Source of the DNA: Daphnia carinata
Taxonomy: Eukaryota; Arthropoda; Branchiopoda; Diplostraca; Daphniidae
Reading direction: 5' to 3'
Assembly: GCF_022539665.2 (NCBI RefSeq)
Contig: NC_081337.1
Location: forward strand, 2,084,679-2,148,678
Length of the DNA: 64,000 nucleotides
Shown here: positions 23,572 through 33,823 of the stretch, piece by piece
How positions within the stretch are numbered: the stretch's first letter is position 1
Layout of the letters: every line of letters starts with the position of its first letter
The notes under the pieces: model-generated
Seen by the model: the letters and a program-made list of their open reading frames with translations, nothing else
The model's database searches: none
What the model was told of the DNA's origin: nothing
Position numbers and translations under genes: made by a program

Positions 23572-24090
23572 AAAAAAATGGCGGTAGCTCGGTGGTAAAG
23601 TTGTTAGGATTTTAGCAATTACTTGGTTGTCCACCGGAGCTCCCATATCCTTTAATTGGGTGGCCATGGCCTCGATGGCTGCAATGTGTGCCATGATGCT
23701 GTTACCTTCTACATATTTGTAGTCGAAAAACTGTTGCTGCACTAGTAGAAGATTTTCTGCTGAATTCTTTTGATGCTGTGCCAACAATCGAACCCACATT
23801 TCATGAGATGTCTTGCAATTCATTAGCATCTCGTTAATCGAATCTTCTACAGTAGCTGAATTGTAATTACGAACAACAATATCTTTTTCATACCATGCAG
23901 TAATTTCTGCTGTGTTGGTGACATCACCAGCCTCATTCTTGACCTCCTGTGGAATTTTAGTTTTCCCCAGGACAACGTCACTCAACTTTTGACTTTCAAG
24001 CACAAGGCTAAGGCGATACTTCCACATTGTGAAGTTGCTTCCATTAAATCTGGTGATGTGGCTGACATCTTTAAAAGAAAAGCTTGACAT
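23524..24090 (-). CDS. gag: Copia gag
   Basis: The 188-codon ORF starts at the ATG at 24090, about 60 bp inside the 5' LTR. It has the gag-polypeptide features of Ty1/copia: an early FNGSNFTMWKYR motif and a conserved helical capsid region. The real coding ends at the A7 run at 23572-23578, where a slip changes frame; residues after that are out of frame and the true frame continues in the next ORF. Confidence 0.85.
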   Translation of the reverse strand: MSSFSFKDVSHITRFNGSNFTMWKYRLSLVLESQKLSDVVLGKTKIPQEVKNEAGDVTNTAEITAWYEKDIVVRNYNSATVEDSINEMLMNCKTSHEMWVRLLAQHQKNSAENLLLVQQQFFDYKYVEGNSIMAHIAAIEAMATQLKDMGAPVDNQVIAKILTTLPPSYRHFFPPGTASLLKTKQLLP

Positions 24091-24133
24091 GTTTGCGATC
24101 TATTTGACGAGATTAACTGGAGAGCGTTAAATC

Positions 24134-24147
24134 CTGGGCCCATAACC
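24134..24147 (-). promoter_or_regulatory. Copia primer binding site, initiator tRNA half-molecule type
   Basis: Directly inside the 5' LTR the plus strand reads CTGGGCCCATAACC, the anticodon stem-loop of initiator methionine tRNA. The complement on the element strand would anneal to an internal tRNA fragment and not the 3' end. This mode of priming is established for Drosophila copia. Confidence 0.75.
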
Positions 24148-24390
24148 TGTAAAACAAAAAGACGCGTTGACTCTCACTGTTTCTTTATTGTTCAGCACAC
24201 TCACACAGAGAGGGGATGAAAAAACGTGGTCGAAACGAACAGAGGAACTGAATACAACGCACAAAAAAAAGAAAAGGGGGGGGGGGCGTAATAACTACGC
24301 ACATATATTGCTGTGTTGCCAAATAAAAACTGAATTAAACGGATTCTTGGGTAAATGTATAAGCGGCAACGTTTGTATCAATTTTTAACA
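24148..24390 (-). repeat. Copia 5' LTR
   Basis: This is the 243-bp partner of 19725-19966, with the same poly-G tract one base longer. Near identity of the two LTRs dates the insertion as recent. Confidence 0.93.
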
Positions 24391-24714
24391 GAAAATGCCG
24401 TTCCCTGAAGAAAATAACAATAGACTTGTTTCGGATAGTTTGATCTATGGAGTGATCAGTGATAATGTTGAGAAATCAAGGTATATAATAATAAAGTTTA
24501 AAGGTTATAATATGAGAGGAAGTTTTTGTAAATGGAAAAAGAGAAAACAAGAACTTGAAAGTGTCGTCTAAACAAAATTTATAGGAAATGAGGACCCAAA
24601 AAATCATGATTTCTAGCTTATTGACCAACATTCCAATTGAAAGTGTATCAACAGTTGACGATCTCAATAGCAATAAGGTTGGTGTTGAACAGGAAGAATG
24701 TCTAGCAGCTAACA

Positions 24715-26290
24715 CCTCACACTTAACAGGTATGTGTTAATCTTTACGTTTAAGGAAGACGGGCCAGCTTATTCCATCTATTTTCAGGGAAAAGGCTGGA
24801 TTTGTCTGATAGAACAATGAAAACCAAACTTAAAAGGAGTTAGAAAAATTGAAGAAGAAGAAATTAAAAAAGAAAAATAACAAGAAGTGGTCCTGAATTG
24901 CCCAACTTGCACAAGCCACCGAGGCAGCATCAGTGTCATCAACCTCTGATCCCACAGAGTTTGTCAAAACAGGTATTCCTGAACCAAGACCAACAAGTAC
25001 ACCGGTAACACCAATTTTCAACAGCGAAGGCTGCCTAGTATTCAGCAAATTTGATTTAGGAGAACTATCTAATCCCTCACCCATTCTGAACAAGAACACT
25101 TTAGATTGAAAAGTAGCAACGATAAAAAAAAACTCAAAGCCAAAGTGAAAATCTTGGATGGCCAAGCTGAAGTTGGAATGTGAGAAGTATTGAAGAGAAA
25201 CAGGCATGAAAAGGTGCTTTGCAAAGAGCTGAAGGTTTTCAGGTAACCTTTCAATTTGACATACATATTTGTAAGATCTTAAATAATTTTAACCTTTCTG
25301 TATTGCAATAGGTAAAAAACAATGTGGAATGGCTTGCTAAATCTATTATGAAACAAGATGAAATCAAATCAGATAGTAAAAAGAAGTTGGCTGAACGCAT
25401 CGAAGAATAGGAAAAGAGAAAGGAATAACAACAGAAAACGAGAAAAGCCAACATTAAGAAAAAGAAAACTGAGAAGAAAGAACATAAACTGAATGAACGC
25501 CTCACACTTAACAGGTATGTGTTAACATTTACATTTAAGGAAGACCAGCCAGTTTATTCCATTGATTTTCAGAGGAAAAGCTGGAATTGTCTGATAAGAC
25601 AACGAAAATCCAATTTAAACGGAAGTTAGAGGGAATGAAGAAGAAATTAAAAAGAAAAAGTAAGAAGAAGAGGTCCTGAATTGCCAAACATGCTCGAGCC
25701 ACCAAGGCAGTATCTGTGTCATCAACCTCTGGTCTTTCAGAGTTTGTTCAAACAGAAATTCCTGAACCAAGACTAGCAAGTACACTGGCAACACCAATTT
25801 TTAACAGTGAAGGCTGCCTAGTTTCCAGCAAATTTGATTTTGGAGAACTATCTAATTCCTCACCCATTCTGAAAAAGACCACTTTATATCCAGAAGTGGC
25901 AACGATTAAAATGAAAGAAAATAAAACTTAAACCAAAAATGAATATCTTGGTAGGCCAAGCTGAAGCTGAGAATGCAAGAAGCATTGAAGAGAAACAGGC
26001 ATGAAATGGTGCTCTGCAAGTAGCTGAAGGTTTTCAGGTAAACTTTCAATTTGACAAAAATATTTGTAAGATCTTCAAAACTTTTAACCTTTCTGTATTG
26101 CAATAGGTAAAAGACTATGTGGAATTGCTTGCCAAATCAATTAATGAACGAGATCAAATCAGAAAGTAACATAAATTGCGCTGAACGAATCGAAGAAAAG
26201 GAAAAGAGAAAGGAATAACAACAGAAAAAGAGAAAAGCCAACATTAAGAAAAATAAAACTGAAAAGAAAGAACATAAAGTGAATAAACTA
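24715..26290 (+). repeat. Two tandem ~785-bp exon-bearing units in the right foldback arm
   Basis: These are the sense-strand counterparts of the left-arm units. The clearest open stretch is 25716-25931 (71 codons, Ser/Pro-rich then Lys-rich), which closely matches 17859-18074 on the other strand. Lysine-rich coiled-coil-like exons lie near 25315-25515 and 26107-26290, with GT...AG introns between. The protein is unrecognised and could be the N-terminal part of a transposase or a captured host gene. All copies carry stops. Confidence 0.55.
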
Positions 26291-27384
26291 AAGAAAAAAG
26301 GCAAATTTACCGTATGAAAGACTGATACTGACTCATGGATGAGCTAAACTCTTGTTCTTTCATGTGCAGCCATGTCGTGATAGTTTTATAGAAAAATACA
26401 CTGGCATGCCTTCCATGATCGTGGAAAATTTGAAGAAAAAATATCTTAGATTCATTTAAAAAGGTTTAGTGTCTTCACTAATAACAGACTCTCATTTAAA
26501 AAAAAAAGTCCGTCATGGTAGAAAATTGATTTGTCATTCTTAGTAGCTTTGTTAACGTAAAGTGTAAAGCTTCCTTATATCTCAATGTATTATGTGATGT
26601 GTAATTAGGTAATCAATAGCTGCTTGAAAATGTGCAAAAGGTGAAAACAGGACACGAAGAACGAACAGAATCATTTATAGCAGTAGGTTATGATTTTAAT
26701 GTATTTATTGGGCTCTTTGTAATTGTTAAAAGAATTGAAAATGTATAAGGAATAAATGGCATTAGAATCAATATTGAATTACATAATCTTTGTTTTGGTC
26801 CTTGCCTCAGACGATAATTTAAGTTTGTAATATTATTCCTATAAACATTATTTATCAAATGTTAATGATAATAAACTAGTCTTCGTTATAACATATATTT
26901 TTGTTCCCAGCAACCACAAAAGCCCCGCGGAACTCATTCAGTTTCCGTATTCCCAACGAATCAGTGGTCTTTACCTATGGCATAAGTATCGACAAAAAGA
27001 AGCTATATGGGAGATGGACTGGGGGTTGGGGGAATAATGAAAGAGGGTGGACAGAACAAGGCTAAGTGCGAAAAACATTTATTTTTTGTATTACATTTAA
27101 AAAAGCGATGGTAGTTCAATAAACAAAAATTGTGAAAAATGAACTTTATTAAACGGGATATTAGCAATATATAAATACTAATATAATCCGAAATTAGATT
27201 GCAACCGAATAAATAGTCAAAGATTAACTAGCGTACAAACGCTAACATTGTTTGATCTCTGCAAACCTTAAAGAAAATCACGGTTTCAGCAACCTTTGTA
27301 CACTCAAAATTCCACGGAATAGGAGGTGGGAAATACAATTTTCGAAACAAACATAAAGTTTGTAAGAAAATGAAAATTGAGCGG

Positions 27385-27534
27385 AGAAAAAGGCCCAGTC
27401 CAATGGAGAAAAAGGCCCACTTTTGAATTTGGAAAAAAGTTGGCCTTTTTCGTATGGGCCTTTTTCGTCTGGGCCTTTTTCGCGGGCCTTTTTCGTCTGG
27501 GCCTTTTTCGTCTGGGCCTTTTTCTCCGACCTCC
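27385..27534 (-). repeat. Right terminal array of GAAAAAGGCCC motifs
   Basis: This is the mirror image of 16248-16400: two GAAAAAGGCCC motifs then six reversed copies up to the TACCGGAG duplication. The BEL gag frame reads through it as an artificial Arg/Lys-rich tail, which should not be taken as protein. Confidence 0.8.
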
Positions 27535-29574
27535 TACCGGAGTTGCAACAATTGGCATTGTTGATCCTTGGAGCAGGACGACATCGCCAGCGGGTAATCT
27601 TGCCTCGAGTTGAATGCGACGTGACGTGTATTTTCTCAAAACTCCACCGGCGCCTTCTACGGTGAGTGCTTGCGGAGTACCGTTTATTCGTAGTCTAGAA
27701 ATGAATCCGTCTCGGAAAAGGGTGCTGTCGCTACCTTCGTCGAGAAACGCGTTGGCTTTCACGATGTTCCCCTCTGCATCCAAGACATCCAGTCGAATCA
27801 TTCCAACGGCAGTTTTCTTCCCCTTTGATAAGCTGGCACGGGCGGTGACAGGACGAACCGATTCGTCTTGCGACTGGTCGTGAAGTAGAATATGGTGTGT
27901 GCGTTTGCAATTAGGGATTGAACAACCTTTCTTTGACCTGCACTCTCTGGCCGAATGTCGAGATCTAAGGCAATTGAAGCATAAACGATGTCGGATACAG
28001 AACGATAATTTATCCTTTATCGTAAGATCCTTGAAAGAATGACAGTCGTCTAACTTGTGTGATCCTTCGCATTTGAAGCAGTAGGCGCTGCTGGGTATGC
28101 GCGGCTCTCTGTCTCTTGCTTCAGCGCTGGTCTGGTTGTTGCGGGTGTACTGTCTGTCCTTTGATTTACTCGTACCTCCATTCAGCTGATCTGCCGCTAT
28201 GCTATATGCATTCTGATAGGCAGCAGCACGGGCGCAGATCCAACTCCCGAACTGGTTAAGGTTTCGTCTTTCGAGTCCGTTGCCTCTATCAGAGTTCCAA
28301 GCCAGGCGGTCGGACAACTGGAGTTTGAGGCAAATCTTCTCAATAATATCGGCTGTGCCTGCCTCCCCTATCCTAGTGAGGTCGAAAAGGTGTGTACGCA
28401 CTTTCTCTGCGTACCTCTTGAAAGAAGCGGGATCATTCTTCTGGATCTCTAGTTTGTCCAGCGCTTGAAGGTGGGCCGCTCTCATGACATCACGCCGACC
28501 GAAATTTGCCTTCAGTCTGACTAATGCCTGTATGTAGGCGGCTTCTCCTCCCCATAGGCCATAAACGACATCTAAACAATCACCGCGTAGATGTCTCTTC
28601 AGGATGGCGAATTTCTCTCCGGCTGCCTTTGATGTGTCGTGTACCAACGCGCGGAACAGGTCTACCCACGCAAACCATTCCAAAGATCTTCCGCTAAAAT
28701 CCGGTAACTCTGCTCGAACTGATGAATGCGATCCTGCTTCCGTTCGTGTAGCTGGTCGTAAGCGGCCAACGCTATACATGTCGATCCAATCGTCTGGGGC
28801 TTCGTCCTGTAGTTGAGCTTCTCCCTCTATTCCCCACGGGCTGTGATTTTGGCACCAGCGGTTGACTCCATCGTGATTGTAGAATTCAGGAAGTGATCGG
28901 CGATCTTCATTTTCTTCTACTTGGAGCAATTGTAGAGCTCGTTCTGCTTCTTGTAGGTCCAGCTGCGCTTCGGTGGATCTCTGCTGGGCCTCTATTTGCC
29001 GTTGCGATCTGTCGGCTTCTTGTGGGTCTGACAATGAGTGTTGGCTACTGTGTACAGATAGTTGATAACGTGACTGATTACATTCACGCGAGGGATAGTT
29101 TCTGAGTTCCAGAGTGGGACGGCCTTTGACAGATGGTGGTAGGTGTGCACGTGTGGCGAGGTAACGCTGAAGTTCTGCCTCTACTACTTTAACTTGCTGG
29201 ACGTACTTAGTGTGTGCCTCATGTTGCCGGTCAAATTCTTCTGGCTCAGCTCCTTCCAATAGGCGATTGTTCACGTCACGGGCTTCATGCAACAATTCCT
29301 GCGCGTACTCCACCAGAGCTCTTACACTGCCTCTTGAATCACCTCTTTTAATGGCGGCTGTGAATTGCGTGCACGTGTTCGTGATCTGCCTTCTAGTAGT
29401 AGTTCTCAGCCGTGTCCATTGTGTCGTTTCAGTCGTTACGGGATTGATCGCTGCGGCTTCCGCTGCTGGTGTTGAGTGGGCTAAGTTAACAGAGGGGCTT
29501 GTTGGGTGCGATCTTGCCGTCACGGCTATTCTAGCTGCTGCGTTGTTGGCGGTCAAAAAGGCTGGGTCGTCCAT
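27535..29574 (-). CDS. gag: BEL gag and protease
   Basis: From the ATG at 29574 it reads a long coiled-coil-like N-terminal region, then the BEL capsid region (PDFSGRSLEWFAWVDLF, near 28690), then cysteine-rich nucleocapsid motifs (CFKCEGSHKLDDC and CFNCLRSRHSAREC). A retropepsin-like A17-family protease follows with FLDEGSDSTL near 27740. It is open until the foldback insertion at 27534; the polyprotein continues at 16247. The apparent tail to 27304 is transposon DNA. Confidence 0.9.
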
Positions 29575-29667
29575 GCTGCTTGGACGTGTTGTAGTCGAGA
29601 ACTATTGACTCTTCTTGCCACGAATAGAGTTTCGGTAGGCCGGACGTTCTATTCCTTACTGTGTAGC

Positions 29668-29685
29668 TCCGGTTCGAAGGACCAA
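29668..29685 (-). promoter_or_regulatory. BEL primer binding site
   Basis: On the minus strand TTGGTCCTTCGAACCGGA directly follows the 5' LTR. A TGG-starting stretch at this position is the tRNA primer site; this wording resembles those of other BEL elements. Confidence 0.6.
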
Positions 29686-29969
29686 TGTTCGGGAGCTCTT
29701 CTCAGTTTAAGAATGGATTTGAAGAGTCAAAGATTGACTGCAAGAGAATGTTTATTACTTCTGACAAATTCGTGTGATCGTCGATAAAGACGCTGTGACA
29801 GTGAGAGCGAAGCGATGCGCTTCACGCGGTTTATATAGAAAAAGAACAAAGGCATAGGTAGGGTAAAGGTGGCAGTCAAGAATGAAACAAAAGAAGGTAG
29901 TGAACGCGTACTAATCACCTAGCGCTCAATAAGGGAAATAATAACAAGGTTTAGTTCTTCGCCGGAACA
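29686..29969 (-). repeat. BEL 5' LTR
   Basis: This is the 284-bp partner of 12425-12708, with TG...CA ends. I see no difference between the two. A TATATAA on the minus strand at 29831-29837 is a likely promoter core. Confidence 0.93.
29831..29837 (-). promoter_or_regulatory. Candidate TATA box of BEL 5' LTR
   Basis: CTATATAAACC on the minus strand lies mid-LTR at a position suited to the start of the genomic transcript. It is present in both LTRs. Confidence 0.4.
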
Positions 29970-30466
29970 GATATTGCTTTAGTTTAAGATGTTCTTATTG
30001 ATTTTAAAATATCTCATCAAATACGAAAAAATTCAAAAATAAGAAAATACAAGTTGTTGTATAGTTTCCATACGGTATAGAACCATTAGCCTTTTGGTTG
30101 GCAATTCAACATCTTACGATTATGCCATGGTTAGTATAAAACTATTGAAAAGCATAACATGTCTACTTGTATGTAGTCTACTGTCCCAAATTAGCGTCAC
30201 GGGGGCTTATGTAAAAAATATAAGAATTTAAATCATTGGTTAGATGAATATTGTCATATGATTTTCATAAAATATTTAACAGCCCTGTGGAGAACATTTA
30301 AACGAATCTATTAATACCAAGATTTGTTGATATTGCGTTTGTTTAAAGTGTCTTTGGCGATTGTATAAAATCTCACAAAATAAGATTAAAAATTACAAGT
30401 AATAAAAAAACATTTGCACAAGAGCCCCAATTGGTATTGAACCACCAACCTTCGAGTTGGTGTTCC
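29970..30466 (+). repeat. Satellite array, continuation right of BEL
   Basis: It resumes the interrupted d-type unit after the GATAT duplication and holds a further CTGTCCCAAATTAG-type phrase near 30180. The last unit is more diverged and ends at MULE copy B. Positions 30424-30466 read, on the minus strand, like the 3' half of a tRNA with a perfect B box (GGTTCAATACC). Confidence 0.85.
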
Positions 30467-31017
30467 GGTAGCCGGTGAAATAGGACTGAAACGAAATAGG
30501 ACTGGAGAAATAGGACTGAAAATTTCCAGTCCTATTTCTACCGGAGAAATAGGACTGGGAGAAATAGGACTGACTTTTTAAAACTTTTAGGACAGTCCTA
30601 TTTCTCCATGCCAGCAGTCCTATTTCTCCTTGCCATCAGTCCTATTTCTCCTTAGTCCTAAATAGTCCTATTTATTTTATTTTGTTCCAATAGGAACGAT
30701 ATGCCTCCAATCCGGTAGGCAACTTATTGCGTAAGAGCGTCGGGTTATATCCATTTCTCTTTGTAAAAAGCCGATGGTGTTAACTCATTAATTAAATGGT
30801 TCACCATACATTTATCTTTTATCCTATTTTAATTTAAATTGCAGGGGTCCATTAAATATGGTATATCTAATATAGTTCATTTAATAAAATACTTCTACGG
30901 CCACACCAGAAATATTTATTAAATTTTTCTTACTTTTTAGCGAATAAATAATTTTTCCAGTTGCACTCATGTTGTACTTGCTCATACAACTATCAGCAAC
31001 GATTAACAAGCAAGTCT

Positions 31018-31082
31018 TACCATATCGGTAGCGCTCTAAGCTGTGACACGGGTAGTCCTGTGTTCGATTCTCCGTGGTTGCA
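31018..31082 (+). other. tRNA-like module in MULE copy B, left repeat
   Basis: This is the same sequence as 5972-6035 with A-box- and B-box-like stretches. It sits at the inner edge of the terminal inverted repeat and recurs inverted at 33759-33823. Confidence 0.4.
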
Positions 31083-31400
31083 TGTCTTTGGAGGTTTTTA
31101 ATAATTATTCTATGAAAGAATTTTTGGGAAGAAAACAATTACTGGTGTTTAGGGTAATACTACTGAAATGGCAAATAATGGTAGTTCTGACTTCCAAATT
31201 TTCACATGCGGTTTCAGCATTTCAGCCAGTCAGTATTTAGATCTTCATGGTGTAGGTTGTCGACGGTGCTTCGAATGTGCTGTGAATGTGCTGTGAATGT
31301 GCTAATCATCTGTTGTTCGTGTCCAGCGGCCTGCCCAGTTCCTGCCCAGCTGCGGATTGTTTCTAAGGAGTCGCAAACCGTAAGTACATTTTATATTTCA

Positions 31401-31471
31401 CTAGTGCTGGGCCGTACCCGGACACATTGTATCAGGCTCGGAACGGATAGGCAACGGTTCGAGTGCTGGCA
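31401..31471 (+). other. Second tRNA-like module in MULE copy B
   Basis: CTAGTGCTGGGCCG ... GGTTCGAGTGCTGGC resembles a tRNA with a well-kept B box (GGTTCGAGTGC). It recurs in copy C (54641-54711, minus) and in copy D (59204-59275, minus). It is distinct in sequence from the repeat-edge module. Confidence 0.4.
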
Positions 31472-31530
31472 TTGTTAATTTAAGTATAAGGGCATTGAGA
31501 CTTGTCACCTCAATGGGCACAGGTATCGGG

Positions 31531-31625
31531 ATTGGTTTCACAGTGTCGTCGTGAAACCAATTGTCTGACCCAGGTCAGTGGACCTTCAGTTAAATAGATA
31601 TCTTAGTCGGGACGTAGGCCGACTA
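31531..31625. other. Cluster of three perfect hairpins
   Basis: ATTGGTTTCAC/GTGAAACCAAT (31531-31561, 11-bp stem), CTGAC/GTCAG (31565-31578) and TAGTCGG/CCGACTA (31604-31625, 7-bp stem) lie in 95 bases. Copy C has them at 54487-54581. They might form a structured RNA or protein sites; the function is unknown. Confidence 0.5.
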
Positions 31626-32296
31626 GGATTAAAAATATTTACGATAGTTATTTAATTATATCTGCAAATTATGGGTATGCTACCTAACTATACTTCACGT
31701 CACTTAATGCTTTTTCTTTTTTTTTTATTGTGTTTCAACTGAACTTTGCTTATGTTTTACTAATTTTTTTTTCTTCTTTTTCTTCTTTGTAGGTTTTGCC
31801 TGGCAATTTCTATACAGTTTACTCAGGCCGGTTTAACGTTTTTTTATTTCTTAAGTTCTTTTTTTTGCCTTTTTCATTAATTTTATTTTTCTTTTTTCAT
31901 AGGGAGCTCTGATCAACGAATTTTTAAACCGTTCTTCCGGACAATTAAAAGGTTTTGCTTTCTCTTATCACTCGTTTGGTAAATGGTTGGAAGGATTTAA
32001 ACATGCAAGGTAAATTCATTTATAGTTATATGGTGTACATTGGTATAATTATTGCAATTTTATTTTTTTTAGAACAATCATATTCTAGGGAATTGTGGCC
32101 ACGAACCAAAACCATCAATCGGCACATTAGTCGTCGCTTGCACAACAAGTATTGTTGTAATAATTCAAGCATAATGTATTACATTACATATTACATTAAA
32201 ATAAAAAACTCAATTGAGATTATGTAAGTTTATTTATAAAGTATGTTAATTTGTAAACATTCGTCAAATAAAATACATGTTACAAACAAACAAATG

Positions 32297-33340
32297 TTAT
32301 TCAATTATAGACATATCTAGTTCATCATTAATATTATTTATAGCAACATTAAGGGCATGTGAGGAAACAATAGCGGGAAAAGATGATCTAAGCTCTAAAA
32401 CTATTTCTTCTAGTAGATCCATTGTAGATAGCTGCAAAAACAATGATTAGTTATAGGGAAACTTTTTTTTCTTGTAAATTTAGAAAACATACCTCATTAT
32501 TTTGATAGCGCGCCCAAAGCTGGAACAGTACGGAATTCTTAAGTTGGGTCTCTTTCTTCCGGTGAGCCCTTATTTTGTCATGGCAGAGTAGCGTGCTAGT
32601 AAGGGAAACTTCTTCGGCCAGTTTCCGCAATACCATTGTCATCTTGTAGAATTTTAAATTAGATCCGCCTGCCAACTACAAACATTTTTTTTATTAATTA
32701 TTCATTACATATTATTGTTCAAATTTAAATTACCTTGTTCCATTGGTGGTGCATTCCTTCGCAGTCGTTATTGGTACGCGTTAAGATGTTGAAGCATGAC
32801 CAGTTCTCAGGAGTCCAGAACTTGCCCCGAATCCAATTCCGCTCCATATAATCCATGAGTGCTGAAAGTTCGCTAGGTGCTGAGCTCTTCAACGCGTCAA
32901 ACACACCAGGAATTTTACCAGCTACAAAAAATTAAAGTTCACAAATGTTATTTATGACAATTAAATATAACATTTGTGTGCTATTTACCTGGAAGATATG
33001 CAAGGCATAGCAGGCGAAACACAAAGTCTCGCACTGGATTCGGTCCCTTGTTGTTGTAGAGGGTGGAAAGGTGAAGATCCCGGACCTTTTTCAGAACGGC
33101 TTGGCACCAGTGGAAATTGCAGCCAAAGTGCTGGCAATCCACAAAGTGCCTGCGGACAGCCGTAAATATAGCACGTTCGAAATCGGTCACGATCCGCTGG
33201 ACTCTAGGAAGGGGGATTATATCCTATTACAATATAAAATTTATTATTTTTACATAACAAACTATTTGTAAATGAGATAGTATCTATACCTTTATCTTCT
33301 CGAAGACAGCGCTATAGTCGGCTGCTCTTCTCCTGGTCAT
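32297..33340 (-). pseudogene. MULE transposase, C-terminal half, five exons (copy B)
   Basis: Exons at 33340-33290, 33223-32989, 32921-32734, 32675-32493 and 32431-32297 are joined by GT-AG introns of 58-67 bp. They encode the MULE core from a Tyr-containing motif through TDFERAIFTAV (second catalytic Asp), the GCNFHWCQA motif, a conserved LAYLP and the NNDCEGMHHQWN region, to a stop. The first catalytic Asp and any DNA-binding domain are missing, and an in-frame TAG lies just upstream. It cannot encode a full transposase here. Confidence 0.72.
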
Positions 33341-33758
33341 GCAAATCTCTTCTTTCTATTCGCCGCCGGCAACTATCTTCAACTTCCTCGGCTTTAGCAC
33401 CCATAAATCTTCTTCATCAATTTTATTTCAAAGTCAATATAAATATTAACTTAATCCTTTGGCATACGTCACTTGATGAGTAATGCTATGTCATGCTCGG
33501 CCATCCACTTCGGTGGTAGAATCCTCTTCTTGGTAAAGAAGTTGAGGAATTGTTAAAATGTTAAATTACAAATAATTTTTTTTTCGCCCATCTACCGTTA
33601 TCTACCATCTCCTCTCTCATCCATTCTCTTGTATCTCAACAGTTCTTCTTGCTCCTGGTGAGGAACTAGCTTTCATACAGGCGAAGATTCATTAACATTC
33701 TTCTACTATTCATAGTAAACTTAACCGCAAATGTTATTAAAAACCTCAGAAGAAATGT

Positions 33759-33823
33759 AACCACGGAGAATCGAACATAGGACTACCCGTGTCACAGGTT
33801 AGAGCGCTACCGATATGGTAAGA
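33759..33823 (-). other. tRNA-like module in MULE copy B, right repeat
   Basis: This is the inverted partner of 31018-31082. Both terminal repeats of the element therefore end with a tRNA-like stretch facing inward. Confidence 0.4.

Larger units (their letters stand above)
19725..24390 (-). mobile_element. Ty1/copia LTR retrotransposon, minus strand
   Basis: LTRs of ~242 bp (19725-19966 and 24148-24390) differ by one or two positions. The target duplication is GAAAA (19720-19724 and 24391-24395). The domain order gag, protease, integrase, RT, RNase H is that of Ty1/copia. Three frame breaks (about 23575, 21560 and 20600) interrupt one original polyprotein. It inserted in the right half of the foldback palindrome, just past the centre, so it is the youngest layer of the nest. 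Confidence 0.93.
16248..27534. mobile_element. Giant foldback (palindromic) DNA transposon
   Basis: It is flanked by the 8-bp duplication TACCGGAG (16240-16247 and 27535-27542). The left tip reads GATTGGCGGAGAAAAAGG and the right tip, reversed, GGAGGTCGGAGAAAAAGG. About six GAAAAAGGCCC motifs run inward from each end, followed by two in the opposite orientation. Leaving out the nested copia, nearly the whole element is one imperfect palindrome with ~3.3-kb arms centred about 19585. No transposase is visible. The tip and duplication size match the MULE copies in this window. Confidence 0.85.
12425..29969 (-). mobile_element. BEL/Pao LTR retrotransposon, minus strand, young
   Basis: It is bounded by 284-bp LTRs that I see no difference between, starting TG and ending CA, and flanked by the duplication GATAT (12420-12424 and 29970-29974). 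Gag-protease comes first (right), then RT-RNase H, then integrase, the BEL order. Identical LTRs imply recent insertion into the satellite. A foldback element occupies 16248-27534 inside pol, so the element is not functional now. Confidence 0.93.

Noticed and set aside
27304-27534. C-terminal Arg/Lys repeats of the BEL gag frame
   Set aside because: They are the translation of the foldback terminal array, not protein of the retrotransposon.
30881-31138. 85-codon ORF, repeated at 54973-55233
   Set aside because: It is read across the terminal inverted repeat and the antisense of a tRNA-like module; found in every copy because the DNA is repeated.
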